Shown here piece by piece: positions 15,001-25,709 of a stretch of DNA of 64,000 nucleotides. Every line of letters starts with the position of its first letter. Position 1 is the stretch's first letter. The translations under genes were made by a program, and so were the position numbers. This stretch comes from Bombardia bombarda (taxonomy: Eukaryota > Ascomycota > Sordariomycetes > Sordariales > Lasiosphaeriaceae): assembly GCA_030512295.1 (NCBI GenBank), contig JAULSR010000005.1, forward strand, positions 1,860,001-1,924,000, written 5' to 3'. Under the pieces are notes generated by a model. The model saw only the letters and a list, made by a program, of their open reading frames with translations, had not been told where the DNA came from and did no database searches.

Positions 15001-18000
15001 TCCAATGGATGCCGGTTTCCCCGAGATCAGCACGAAAAGGTCCAAGAAAGACAAAAAGAAGAAGGGGAAGAAATCCGAGTCGGTATCTCCGTCTGGGCTC
15101 GAGAGCTCAACTGACCGAGAAGTGGCAACCACTCCAGAGATTGTGCCCGACTTCGATACTACAGCAAGAACTGCCCCCGTCAACCTGCCAATTGACGACG
15201 GATTGAGTGGCTCGAACTCCAAGAAATCCAAGAAAGATAAGAAAAAGCGCAAGGGCTTGGCCATGGCATTTGAAGATGAAGTACCTATCTCGAGCGCGAG
15301 TGAAAACGCCCTAGTTGACGACAAACTGTCAGAGATCATCTCCCGGGAGAATGTCCAGGAACGACAGGTGCCAGATGAGGTCCCAGGTGGCCAATTTGAC
15401 GAGCTTACCAAGTCCGTTAACCCTCAAGGCTTAGATGATGTTGATGGCATCAAGCCCAAGTCCACCAGTCCAGCGCAGACACCCGCCGCAGAAGCAGAGA
15501 CCGAAAAGGTCGAGTTCCACCCCGCGATCTTGGATGCGCTCGGGAAGTCACCATCGGATCGCACTCTCGAGCGTACCGCAGCTGCGACCTTGCCAATGAC
15601 TATCGGCCTCGGCTTGATTACAAGCCCCCCAGTTTTGTATCCTCAAGGTGCGCCATCACCGAAGCTTCTGACCGCTCTCGATACCCCCCTTCCGGGGCTG
15701 GACGATGAAGAAGGCAACCGTCTAGATGCATTCGACACTTTCCGCAACCTAGACAGTGTGTCGAAACCCGAGTATGCAGAGAAAGAAGGGCACGTTGACC
15801 TTACTCCAGCTCAGGAGAGAAGCCATGTCTCGCACGATCCACCTTTCGACTATACTAGTGGTCGCAAGAGAGCCAAGATAAAGGAGCTGGATCCCACCGA
15901 GCTCCCGGAGCCTGTTATATCTGCACGCGACATCGCCGCCTCCTTCATGGAAAGCCAAGGCCACAAGCATACTGACGAGGAGGGTGTCCAAGATCCCATT
16001 CAGCCAGAAGCGAAGTTAAGCGTTCAGGATCCGATGGAGCCCCTCTCTGTAGAACCTGTCGAGACAAGTTCGCGCGAATCTGCGCCGACACTAACGAAGA
16101 TATCTAAACGCGAGTCTATCAAGATAGCGGCCGCATACCTGGACGGCCAACCGGTCAGCTCTGTGAAGGAGGCCGGTGCCCAGTCAAAAGATATCGCCCA
16201 GGACCACCAGGATATAAAATTGGCCAAGGAAGAGGCATCAGAGCCATCAGCCCGCGAGCTGGCAGCGGAATTTCTTGAGCGGCCACTCGAGAGAAGCCGC
16301 AGTGATGCGAAAGGAAAGGGAAAGATGGCGGACAAATCGGACGATATAGCAGCTGCCGCTGCCGCCGGCGCACTTGTAGGCGGGGTTGCATCATTGGCAG
16401 CAAAGTTTGGTGGTGTGAAGAAGAACAAGGGTGGCAAGCCAAAGAAGATAATCGACAAGAGAAGTGTAAGAGAGGATGACATGTTTGACGACCCGTCGTT
16501 GTGGGAAGGGGCAGATCGAAGACCGCTGGAGGAGGGTTCAAGGATGGAGGTGAACCAGGATGACTTTTGGAATGTTCCCGAGGGTGATGTTAATATGGAT
16601 GAGGACAATGGAGAGCAGGTACCAATATCAGAGGATAAGGGGGTGGAGATGGAGATAAAGATAGAGGAGCAGGAGATGGAGCAGATGGAGCAGGAGCAGG
16701 AGAAGCCAGCTACGAGGAGCGTGGTTATGCAGGAGGAGGAAGTTGATGATAAGATAGCAGCGAGAAGCGTGGTTATGCATGAGCAGGAAGTTGAAGACGT
16801 AGGCAGCATGGACCTCGACAAACCCCTACAACGAGACGGCCCTTCACAGATGACAAGCCTCGGCCGTCAAGATTCCGAGACGATTCCGAAGTCTGTAAGA
16901 CAGGCGAGACGGCATTCAAGGTCGCCAGCAAGCCCTTCAAGAAGACAAGAGGCACGAGAATGGTCAAAATCACCCTCACCAGTTCGGCGAGTTTTCTCGT
17001 TCCCAGATGATATTGCAGACGAAGAGGCTTTCAGCACCAGAGCACCCGAGAAAGAGGACGACAACAAGATGGTGCCACTTCAGACAGCCATGGATCAAGC
17101 GTTTCGCGCCATTCCCCGAGTCTCGAGTGTCTCCGACTTCAAGCGCTCGCATGCCAGCTTGCCGCCGGTGCAAGAAGAAGTGTCGGACGAGGAGCCAGCT
17201 AAGGGTTACACGACAAAGCGTGACTCTCGTCACAGGGCAACGACTCCGGAGCCAAACAGAGACAGCGGGTTTGTGTCGGACTCGCCACATATCTCACGAC
17301 GCTTCCAGGAGTCCGAAGGCCTTCGCGACAGCGGGGTGCACCTGCGGGATTGGCCTGAGGGCACGCCACAGCAGCGCGACAGCCACAGATTCGAATCACA
17401 GGCACCCAGAACACCGAGATCTAGTATTACCAGTATCGGAGAGGATACACATGGCGACGACAAAGAACGGCGCTTCAGGCGATCTCCGCTGAGATCTCCC
17501 ATGAGATCTCCCGATAAGTTGGACAGGTTGGGGCCCGACACACCCCGTCTTCGGGAGCCCTCGCCGCCGCCCAGGACACCAGAGCCAGAGAAGCTGACAA
17601 TCAAGAAACGGGCTACTGTTGGTCCTGTCCACCAAAAACACCAGCAGGAGAGTGGTGGTGCCTCATTGGTACCAGCAGCTGCAGCAGCAGCAGTTGTGGC
17701 ATCTGTGACACCTGTTACAAGGGCTATTGCACCCGTTACACCTGCCACTGTGCCTGTGTCGGTGGCTGCACACAGAAGCGTGTCAGAGAGTCAGCAGCAG
17801 CACCAGTCGCGCCTGTCGCCAAGACTCCCCACTGACCCAGCCCCCCGACGATCAGCGTCCAATACCAGCATTTCTCGCCTAAGGACGCCAGAGCCACTCG
17901 GATTGCGGCCTGACAGCCCGGGCAGCGCAGGCAGCGCAGGCAGCCTCAGGTCGTACACTGGAACGCCCCCACTCCGGCGAGTGGACAAGCGAGTTAGTGG

Positions 18001-19831
18001 CGACCTGCGGTCCGTGTCCCGCAGCCAACGAGATCTCGCCGCCAAAGCCAAGGAAGAGGAGGGTGAGAGGTCGGCGGCAACAGCCGCTGGCATTGCTGTA
18101 GCGGCTGCCGGCGCAGCCGCACTGGGGTCTCTAGGCGCTGCTGAGCTCGCCTCCACCTCCAGCTCCAGTTCCCGCGCTGCACACAACATCACCCCCGTCG
18201 CCAACGAAGGCCGTGTCCGCGCCAAGGACATGACCGACGTCTACGTATGTCTTTTCTTCATCCAGTCTGTCCTCGACTTCATTGAATGCTGACGTGATTT
18301 TGCACTGCAGGATGGCTACGGCGAGGGCCGTCTCGGCTCACCGCGCTCACCCACCCGACCGCACAGCATGCGTCGCCGACAGAGCATGCAAGTCCTCGAG
18401 CTCGAATCAAGAGTCGCGCAATTGGCCGAAGAGAATCGCATGCTCGCCGAGGCCCGTGCCCAGGCCGAGGTCTCGTCGAGTAACAGGAACTCCAGCGCGC
18501 TTGCTGAGCGCGAAACCGAAATCGAGTCGCTCAAGCGCATGCTGCAAGAGGCGAATGAAGTCATCGAGCGCCTGAAGCAGACCAACGAGGGTCTACGAAG
18601 CTCCACCTCTGCTATTGCTGTCAAGCACCACGAAGAGGTCCGCCGACTCGAGAACGACCATGCCCTCACAGCGAGAGAGCTCGACCAGGTTCGCGGCGCC
18701 CAAGCTCAACAAGCCCGAGTCGTTCAGGACAAGGACACCGAAATTGCAGGCCTGCGCGCCCAATTAGACGCCATAAAAGAACAAATCCGCGAGCTGCAGC
18801 AACAAATTCTCGAATCAAGCAAGCCGACCGAGAACCCCGACTTCCTGGACGCCCACGATGTCGACTACTTCGACCATCGCTGCCAGCAGCTCTCTGCCCA
18901 TGTCCATCAATGGGTCCTGCGCTTCAGCAAGTTCAGCGACATGCGCGCATGTCGCCTCACGTCCGAGATCAATGACGAGAAGCTCATCGACCGGTTGGAC
19001 AATGCCGTCTTGGACGGCTCCGATGTGGATACCTATCTTGAAGATCGCGTACGCCGCCGCGATATCTTTATGAGCATGACCATGACTATGATATGGGAGT
19101 TCGTCTTCACTCGCTACCTATTTGGCATGGACCGTGAGCAGCGTCAAAAGCTCAAGCAACTCGAGAAGCAACTCCTCGATGTTGGCCCAGTTCACGCCGT
19201 CCGTCAGTGGCGCGCCATCACGCTGACGCTCCTCTCGCGCCGCCCAGCCTTCAAGAGGCAACGCGATCAAGACACTGAGGCTGTTGTGCAAGCCATTCTC
19301 GATGGACTGGGCAAGATCCTGCCCCCGCCCTCAAATCTCGAGGACCAGATCCAGACACAGCTGCGTCGCGTCGTGCGCGAGGCCGTTGGGCTCGCCATCG
19401 AGATGCGCTCGCAGCGTGCCGAGTACATGATGCTACCGCCGCTACAACCCGAGTACGACGAGAGTGGCGACCTGACCGAGACAGTCGCCTTCAACGCGGC
19501 GCTCATGAGCGAGCGCTCAGGCGACTCGAGCGTCACCAGCGAAGAACTCGAGGCCGCCGGCACTACTGTGCGCGTCGTGCTCTTCCCGCTCGTCATACGC
19601 AAGGGCGACGAGACTGGCCGCGGCGATGACGAGGTGGTCGTCTGTCCTGCCCAAGTGCTTGTCGCAAAGCCGACGACACCGGGCAAGAAGGCTGCTCGCA
19701 TGGCGACGCCCAGCTCCGATGCTGGTGGGGTCAGCCTGTTTGCCCGCAGCGGGGGCGCGCCCAGTGACGTTACTATGGGCGAGGGTGGACATATGGAGGG
19801 AGGGATTAGGAGGGTTGTTAATCAGGAATGA
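2..19831 (+). CDS. Giant low-complexity repeat protein (involucrin-repeat type, leashin-like), 5' partial
   Basis: The frame is open from base 2, so the start lies upstream. Exons are 2-18244 and 18311-19831; the 66-bp phase-0 intron (GTATGT...CAG) carries an in-frame TGA at 18290. At least 6,587 codons remain. Order: an Ala/Gly segment at the left edge; about 14 Pro-rich LPPLPES units; about 32 lysine clusters (KKSKKDKKRKG type) set in acidic, Pro/Ser/Glu-rich sequence; a region of RS/SP motifs; then in exon 2 a long heptad coiled coil (about 18378-18830) and a globular part containing DYFDHRCQQLSAHV and QWVLRFSKFSD. Five or six short Ala/Gly hydrophobic stretches interrupt the charged sequence. 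Such proteins are annotated as involucrin repeat proteins in aspergilli. Known leashins (LAH) are the same kind of giant, with a disordered middle and a conserved C-terminus, and tether Woronin bodies to septal pores. Equating the two is my inference; another giant scaffold is possible. Confidence 0.85.
995..2920 (+). repeat. Protein-level repeat array, D-L-x-x-L-P-P-L-P-[ED]-S-x-x-S-S-P
   Basis: About 14 imperfect copies of a 16-residue motif, spaced by roughly 25-75 residues of Ser/Pro/Val-rich spacer, lie inside the giant gene. Later copies vary (LPPLLDSRAGSP, LPALPDTMVSSP). Degenerate relatives occur before it near 250, 310 and 660. Every unit ends in an S-P pair, a possible proline-directed kinase site, and carries a PPLP core that could bind SH3 or WW domains. 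Those roles are inference. Confidence 0.85.
3392..15256 (+). repeat. About 32 lysine-cluster repeats (KKSKKDKKRKGSK type)
   Basis: Lysine clusters recur every 60-200 residues across about 12 kb of coding sequence. Early copies are Gly/Lys (KKGKKGKRGKG near 4450), later ones KKSKKDKKRKGSK followed by ES-EPASGTMTP (near 11755, 12955, 13262, 13475). Several are preceded by an acidic Trp motif such as DDAWA-P, ETWAIP or DTWSAP. Spacers are Glu/Pro/Val/Ser-rich. Net charge therefore alternates sharply along the chain. Confidence 0.85.
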
Positions 19832-22043
19832 TGAGGTGGTTTATGAGGGGGGTATGGGAAGATGAAGTCATAATTGGGGATAATCAGGATTGAAATGATG
19901 ATATATATTGGATGAGGATGAGTGTGGTCGATGGATACACAAATCAAATGATGGGGGATGGGTCAGGGAAAGGGAAGGGAAGGGGTAAAGGAAACCAAAA
20001 ATAGCGATGATGATTTGGATTTCTTATTTTCGTTATGTCTTGCTGCTTCTTTTTTTTTTTTTTTTGTTGTCGGTTTGGGAAAGGGAGTTGAATATCTGGT
20101 GCGAGGAAAATAACTTTTTTGTGATTTTCTCTTCATTTCTCCGCCTTTTTATCGATTTGTTATACATGGGTCATGTGTGTCCTTTAGGTTTATCATGTGG
20201 CATGAAAACAGGCAGAGCAAGAAGGTTTGGTGGTGGCGGTGGTGGCGGTGGTAGCGAGGGCGGCACTGGACAGCACAGGCATGATATGATGGGCATGACA
20301 CACGGAAGAAGATGATATCCTGTCGATTCGGTGTTATTTTGTTTATGATCATAAGCTTTCGATTGGTTATGATGTGAGCTTTGGCTTCTAGTTTTCTTCA
20401 GTATTCTTTCTTCCTCTTGCTGTGTGTTCTTGTTGTTCTGTCTTGTGTTTGCCGTATTAATCATTGTTATCCTTTTGGGTTTCCCGTTTTACTCTTGTCT
20501 TGAACTTTAATCTGCTTTGGGTTCTGCTTTGACCTCTTTTTCATGCTGCGTTTCTGACTCGGATAGAAGGTGTTTGTTTGTCTGACCGTTGTTTCTCGAA
20601 TATGATACGACCTGATGCTTTGACATGACGAACGAATGATGATATGATTAGGTTTATGTTCCTTTTTGCGATCTTTCTAGCTGTTATTCTAGATTTTGGG
20701 AGCGCCTAGCAACATACCTGGCAGGGCTCGTCTTCTTAATAGAGAGAAAGTCAACTTGTTTTCCTCCACAGCACTCGATACCAGGCCGGCGCTGTTGTAT
20801 TCCCTCGTGACGGATAGTAGAGAGACATGTGAAGCAAGTACCTTAACTTAAGTACAGGGTGAGAAACACGGGAATGGACACTCCCTCCTCGAACCTATCG
20901 GAAGTAGCACCGGCAAATATCTCTTTTGTCTGTAGTGGTACACTTGGTTGTAGAACGTGAAAGACGGTGGTCATTCATAAAGTTCAATGTAACCGAAGGT
21001 GACTGTCTGCTTCTGTCATTGTACCACCATCCTGTCATGTATTGTACTTTCTTACTAGTACTACTACGTGTAAGGTATTTCTGTTGCCTTGTGATCACCC
21101 GCGTTGTTGAGTTTGATGTTTGTTACCTAAGATAGCTTGAGTTACCAAGGAGATTTATGAGCATTACTAGCTACTCCTTGATCGTCCGGTAAGGTTACTT
21201 GACAGTGTGTTGCAATGGCAATCGCCTGTTTGCACGATGCCAGCAGGAATCGGGAGACCAAATCATAAACCTGAGTATGGGCACCCAACCTGGAGAAGCA
21301 AACAAGGGAATGACGAAGTGGAAGACGCCCCGTCCGGAGGGTGCCTTTGAATAGAAGGCGCGTGGATCATGGACGTCTAGTACTCCTTGCCTTAAGATAC
21401 CTTGTTAAAAGAGAAAGAGAACTGAAAAGTAGTATTGAGTACTTAGGCAAAGGGACAGACAGAAAAGTAAGGAAAGTGGGTATTTATTATTTTATATCAG
21501 TTATTTATCTAATTACTCCCTTTTGACAAGTACTGTATACTCTTCTACGTTTCTTAGAATGAATGAAATAACCGAGTGGCTTTCTCTCCATCGTATCCGC
21601 TCATTCTCACCGGCCCGGGCACAGTGTCGTACCATTTTGTTTAATAATAAAAAAAAGGTAAAAAGAAACATATCCCGATGTAGCAACTTTCTAATGAATG
21701 ACACACACACACGTAGACTTGCGATGGTCTATCGATCTATCCCATCCCACCCAAGTAAACAATTCCAAAGGCCTCAATCGCACTCTCTAGCAAGTACAAG
21801 AGATAAAAAATGACAACTCGAACGAATGCGGCTGACCTTGACAACAAAGAAAGTAGGAGGGTGTGTGAGGTAGTGTAGCCAGATCAGCTGGTAAGACCCA
21901 CGCCTCGGTGGTTGGAAACAATAAATGAAAATCATACGCCGGTATCAGTAACGCCGTCCTATGGCAAAGATCCTGTTGGATCTTTCTATTTTTCGGGGGG
22001 AGGGGGTTTTTTGGATACATAAGTAGACATCCCTTCGTCCAGT
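19832..22043. other. Convergent intergenic region, no gene seen
   Basis: This lies between the stops of the giant gene and the Zn2Cys6 factor and should hold both 3' UTRs. It is T-rich on the + strand near 20038-20065 and contains a GGTGGC/GGCGGT-rich stretch near 20225-20262 and a near-palindrome of TACCTTAA/TTAAGTA around 20838. No ORF in it looks coding, and I see no tRNA box B. Confidence 0.6.
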
Positions 22044-25000
22044 TCAAAGACAGCCCGCCCAGTTCATAGGCATACCAATGCCGGAATCGAAGGAATTGAA
22101 GTTGAAATGGCCGGTCTGGGGGTCAGGCGGGAAAAGATTGTTGATTGTCTCAATATCCTGTACAGGAAAATACACAGGTTAGTTTGGTGAATGAAAAATG
22201 GTGCGTATACTAGTACAATGGGGAAGGCGTGAAAGAGAAAGGGACGCAGTAACAAACTCACCCATAGCATATTGTCATCTGCCCAACCACCATGTCCGGA
22301 CCCCGTAGACATGTTTCTGGGATGCTGGGGCTGGCTGGCAACACTCGCTCCATCGCTGCTGCTGTTCTCTAGGCTCGTCGGGTTATGTAGCGGAAAACCC
22401 CAAAAAACCTCGCCGTTGGAGATACCAGCATACACCATATTATGTGGCATGGGAGCACAAGGCGGCGGCGGCACTATCCCGTGGGAAGCTGGGCCCTGGC
22501 TGGGCACCACCATTGGTGACATGTCAGTCATGCTGGACATTCCCGGCTCTGCTTTTATTGTGTGAAACATCATATCCGGCGGCTGGTACTGCTGCTGATG
22601 ATGCTGATGTTGTTGCTGATGCTGATGTTCCTGCTGGTGCTGGTAAGAAGGTTGCGGTGTCGACGGTGGTGCCATGGGCGAGGGCGAGTCCTTGATGGCC
22701 TGCTTGTCTGGCACGGCGTTTGCAAGTGCAGTGGGCGCACGAATCTTGCGCATATCCGTGTACACGGCCGCCTTGGTCATGATCTCAGAGAGAATGCGGA
22801 AGCTCTTCTGGTCGCGCGGCATGTTTGGATCCAGGTTGAAAACGTAGTCGAGACAGCCCCATATCTTACCGGCATTCACGTTGTTGGGTCGATAGTAAAT
22901 CTCGGTGGCCAGCAAGAGAGCAATCTGGAACTGCTGGTAGGCGCCGAGATACCATGCCCAATCGCGGAACGCCTCGTTCGTTTCTAAATGAAATGAGATT
23001 TCGACAATCATGACACCGCTGACTATTAGCACGTCCCTTAGCCGTTCTGGCAGAGGGTTTGTCGTGTTTGTGTGATAGGGGTGCAAGAGCATGGCATAGA
23101 GTCGGTATATGAGCAGATTCTTGACAAGCTTTGCATATTTCTGGCTGGGAACTCGGTCGTCGAGGAGATGGTTGTATTTCTCGTCCAAGCGTTTGCGGAA
23201 GATCTCAATCTTGGTGAGCACAGCCGTGAGCGTTGTTCTGCGTGTTTCCAACTTTCGCCTGTCGCACCAGACGATGCGCATCATCTCGTTGAGCTCGAAT
23301 CGCATAATCGTAAGCAGTGTCGGTGTCCAATGCTCTGCTGGCGTTAGAGAGCCATTAACATGCGCCGTAAGCTCGTTCTCCTCGCAGTTAAGAGGCGGCT
23401 TGGTATCATAGTCCTCGCGCCGAATGCCTGGTCTCGGCCCCTGAGCCTCGCATGTCCGGATGTCGAGGAAGCACAGCTGGTGCCAAATAAGCCGTCGCAC
23501 ATGTGTCTCCAGTGAGTTGAGGCCATATGCCTCTCCGTCGCGATGAAGTCCCATACACTCTGCCATCCTGACAGCAGCGCCGACGAGAACAGAGTGAGCC
23601 CGCGATACCTCTTCTCTACACAGCGGAAGCTAGCAAAATAGTTAGATCAGCTGGTTTCTCCAACAGCTTCTTGTCAGGGACTGCACAACTCACCAGATAC
23701 ATGACAAATGCCTGCAAAGTTTCCACTCTGGTTGTTCGCAGAAAGTTCGCCTTGCTCAGCGCCGTCTCGGTCCCAATCTTCATCGCCTCAACCATCTGGG
23801 CCTTGGCGAGCATGATCTCCCGATTGAGCCAATCCTTATCCAAGCTCACGGCTGCGCTGAACCACGCGGCAAAGACTATTGCCTGGACGGAAGGGCGGGG
23901 CTCATAACCTCGGTCGATATCCTCCCAGAACGAGTCGTATGTCGCCTCAAACGAGGGCCAATGAACACATCGTGCTATTGGATGTACGGCCGCAAAGTAC
24001 CGCTGCATCAGGCTGTCACCAATATTTCTCTGCGGGAGGAAACTCATGATGGAGGGCGACTCACCCACCTGGCCAAAGAAGAAGCCGCTTGTGGGTGGTA
24101 TGTACGAAGCTCCAGGCCTGAGGAAGTCAGGGAGGACGTCTGTCGGAGGGTCCGAACTCGTGGTCGGGTCCGACATGCCATCAACGTCTGAGAAGCTCGA
24201 TGTCGCATATGCAGAAGCAGTTGGAGTCGTAGGATTGGTCCGGGTCCCAGTGAGTCCGGTACGAAGCTAAAAGAACAGAATCAGCATATTGCGGGCGTTG
24301 CATGATGTGGCTTTCTCTTTCATTGCTTTTTTTTCCCCCGCTGTTTCACGATCAAAAATAAATAGAAACAAACACAGCATCTGCATACATACCTCTTCCG
24401 AGATGCGCGGGCGGTTCAGTCCTCCTATTCGCTCAGTAATTCTCATCCGACCGACTTGTATCCCCAAGTCAGTGAGATCGTCGGCGCCGTCGGCATCGTC
24501 CTCGTACGTAAGGTCAAGTGCCACCATCGGGGTGAGCTCCAAGTCGGCTTCTTCTTCAAAATTTTCATCCACGCCGTCGGCGACGATACTCTGCTGCCTG
24601 AACGGCTCACCACCGCCACGAGTTGTCGACTTGGCCACATCTCGCTCGAGCTGTCGCTCAAGTGAGCCTACTTTCTCCTTTATCTCGGTCAGACGCAGCT
24701 GGCTGGCTTCGTCCAGCTTGGGCCCGAGGTAGAAGCAGTCCCTGGAGAACTTTGTGCAGTTTGTGCACGGGCTGGACTTGTTGCACTTGAGCTTGCGGCG
24801 CCGGCATTCAAGACAGGACGTTATCATGCGCATGCGCCGACGAATCGGCTTGGGAGGCAGGCCACCACCAGTAATCATCTGGCTGTGGTGCGGTGGCCCT
24901 CTGCTTGACGCCGCGCTGTGACCCTCTCCTACGGCACTTGTAGCCTCGCTTCCCCCCCTAGCGGATGATGTAGTCAGGCTTCCTCGGCGAAAGCTTGGTA

Positions 25001-25241
25001 GTGCTGCTGCTGCTGCCTCCTGGCCCAAGCCAACCACAGCGCTACCAGCACCACTACCAGAACCGTCAGTGGCAGAGGCGGCTGACGGGGGGGTACGGAT
25101 CTGTGCCGGATAAGGTGGTGGTGGTGGTGGGGGGGGCGTGTCATCATACGCATAATGATGCTGGCTCTGCTGCGAGCCCGATGCCATGGGCAGCTGCTGA
25201 TAGACGTTGCCCATGGCACCCAACATTCCATGGCTAGCCAT
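22044..25241 (-). CDS. Zn2Cys6 transcription factor with fungal-specific TF domain
   Basis: Exons, in transcription order: 25241-24393, 24266-23694, 23629-22262 and 22157-22044; all three introns are phase 0 (126, 64 and 104 bp), giving 967 residues. The ATG at 25241 has a good context (GTGAAGATGG), and there is no in-frame ATG just upstream. Residues about 141-167 hold the binuclear zinc cluster, spaced C-x2-C-x6-C-x5-C-x2-C-x6-C, followed by a short coiled-coil dimerisation stretch (LTEIKEKVGSLERQLERDV). The middle-homology region (Fungal_trans type) starts in exon 2 (RYFAAVHPIARCVHWPSFEATY) and runs through exon 3. Exon 3 ends in a Gln/His-rich tract, a typical activation-type sequence, and the last exon encodes NNLFPPDPQTGHFNF. 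The N-terminus has a run of eight prolines. I cannot assign an orthologue or target pathway; it acts in the nucleus as a DNA-binding regulator. Confidence 0.9.
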
Positions 25242-25296
25242 CTTCACGGACCCTGGCAGAGTGTGGCTGACAGACAGGTTGATAAATCACTTAAGC

Positions 25297-25329
25297 TCAA
25301 TATCTATTCCAATACACCTCTCTACTCAT
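25297..25329 (-). promoter_or_regulatory. Possible uORF in the leader of the Zn2Cys6 gene
   Basis: A 10-codon ORF starts at ATG 25329 and stops at TGA 25297, 55 nt before the main ATG. There is no further ATG between it and the start codon. It matters only if transcription begins upstream of 25329, which I cannot see. Confidence 0.35.
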
Positions 25330-25688
25330 GAAGCCCTAGATCTGAGTTACGCTTGGGGGCGAAACAGATCCCACTTGGCCAGCTCTCTCTCGTCGTCGCT
25401 CGACAACAGACTCGTGATATCTTTGCTGGGTCTTTTTCTGTTCTAGACCGGGTAGTCGAACAGAGTGGTTGAGAAGAATCCCGATGAGATGCGGGCTGGT
25501 GCACTGATGGTCGAACCCCTACTTAATGATAACAGGCCGTAACTGGCAGTCGCTGGCGACGTCTAGCACAAGCCTACGCCGGGGTCTCCGTGTGAATCTG
25601 CCGGGACCACACCGGAACAGATGAGTGCGCCGTCTGTTGGCTGCTACGGACGTAAGACGATAAGGTGTGACGATCTGTGATGAGAATT

Positions 25689-25709
25689 GGGGGGGGGGGG
25701 GGGGGGGGG
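25689..25709 (+). repeat. G homopolymer, 21 nt
   Basis: Uninterrupted run of G on the + strand (C in the sense direction of the Zn2Cys6 gene), about 450 bp upstream of its start codon. The length is probably variable between reads and isolates. Confidence 0.9.
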
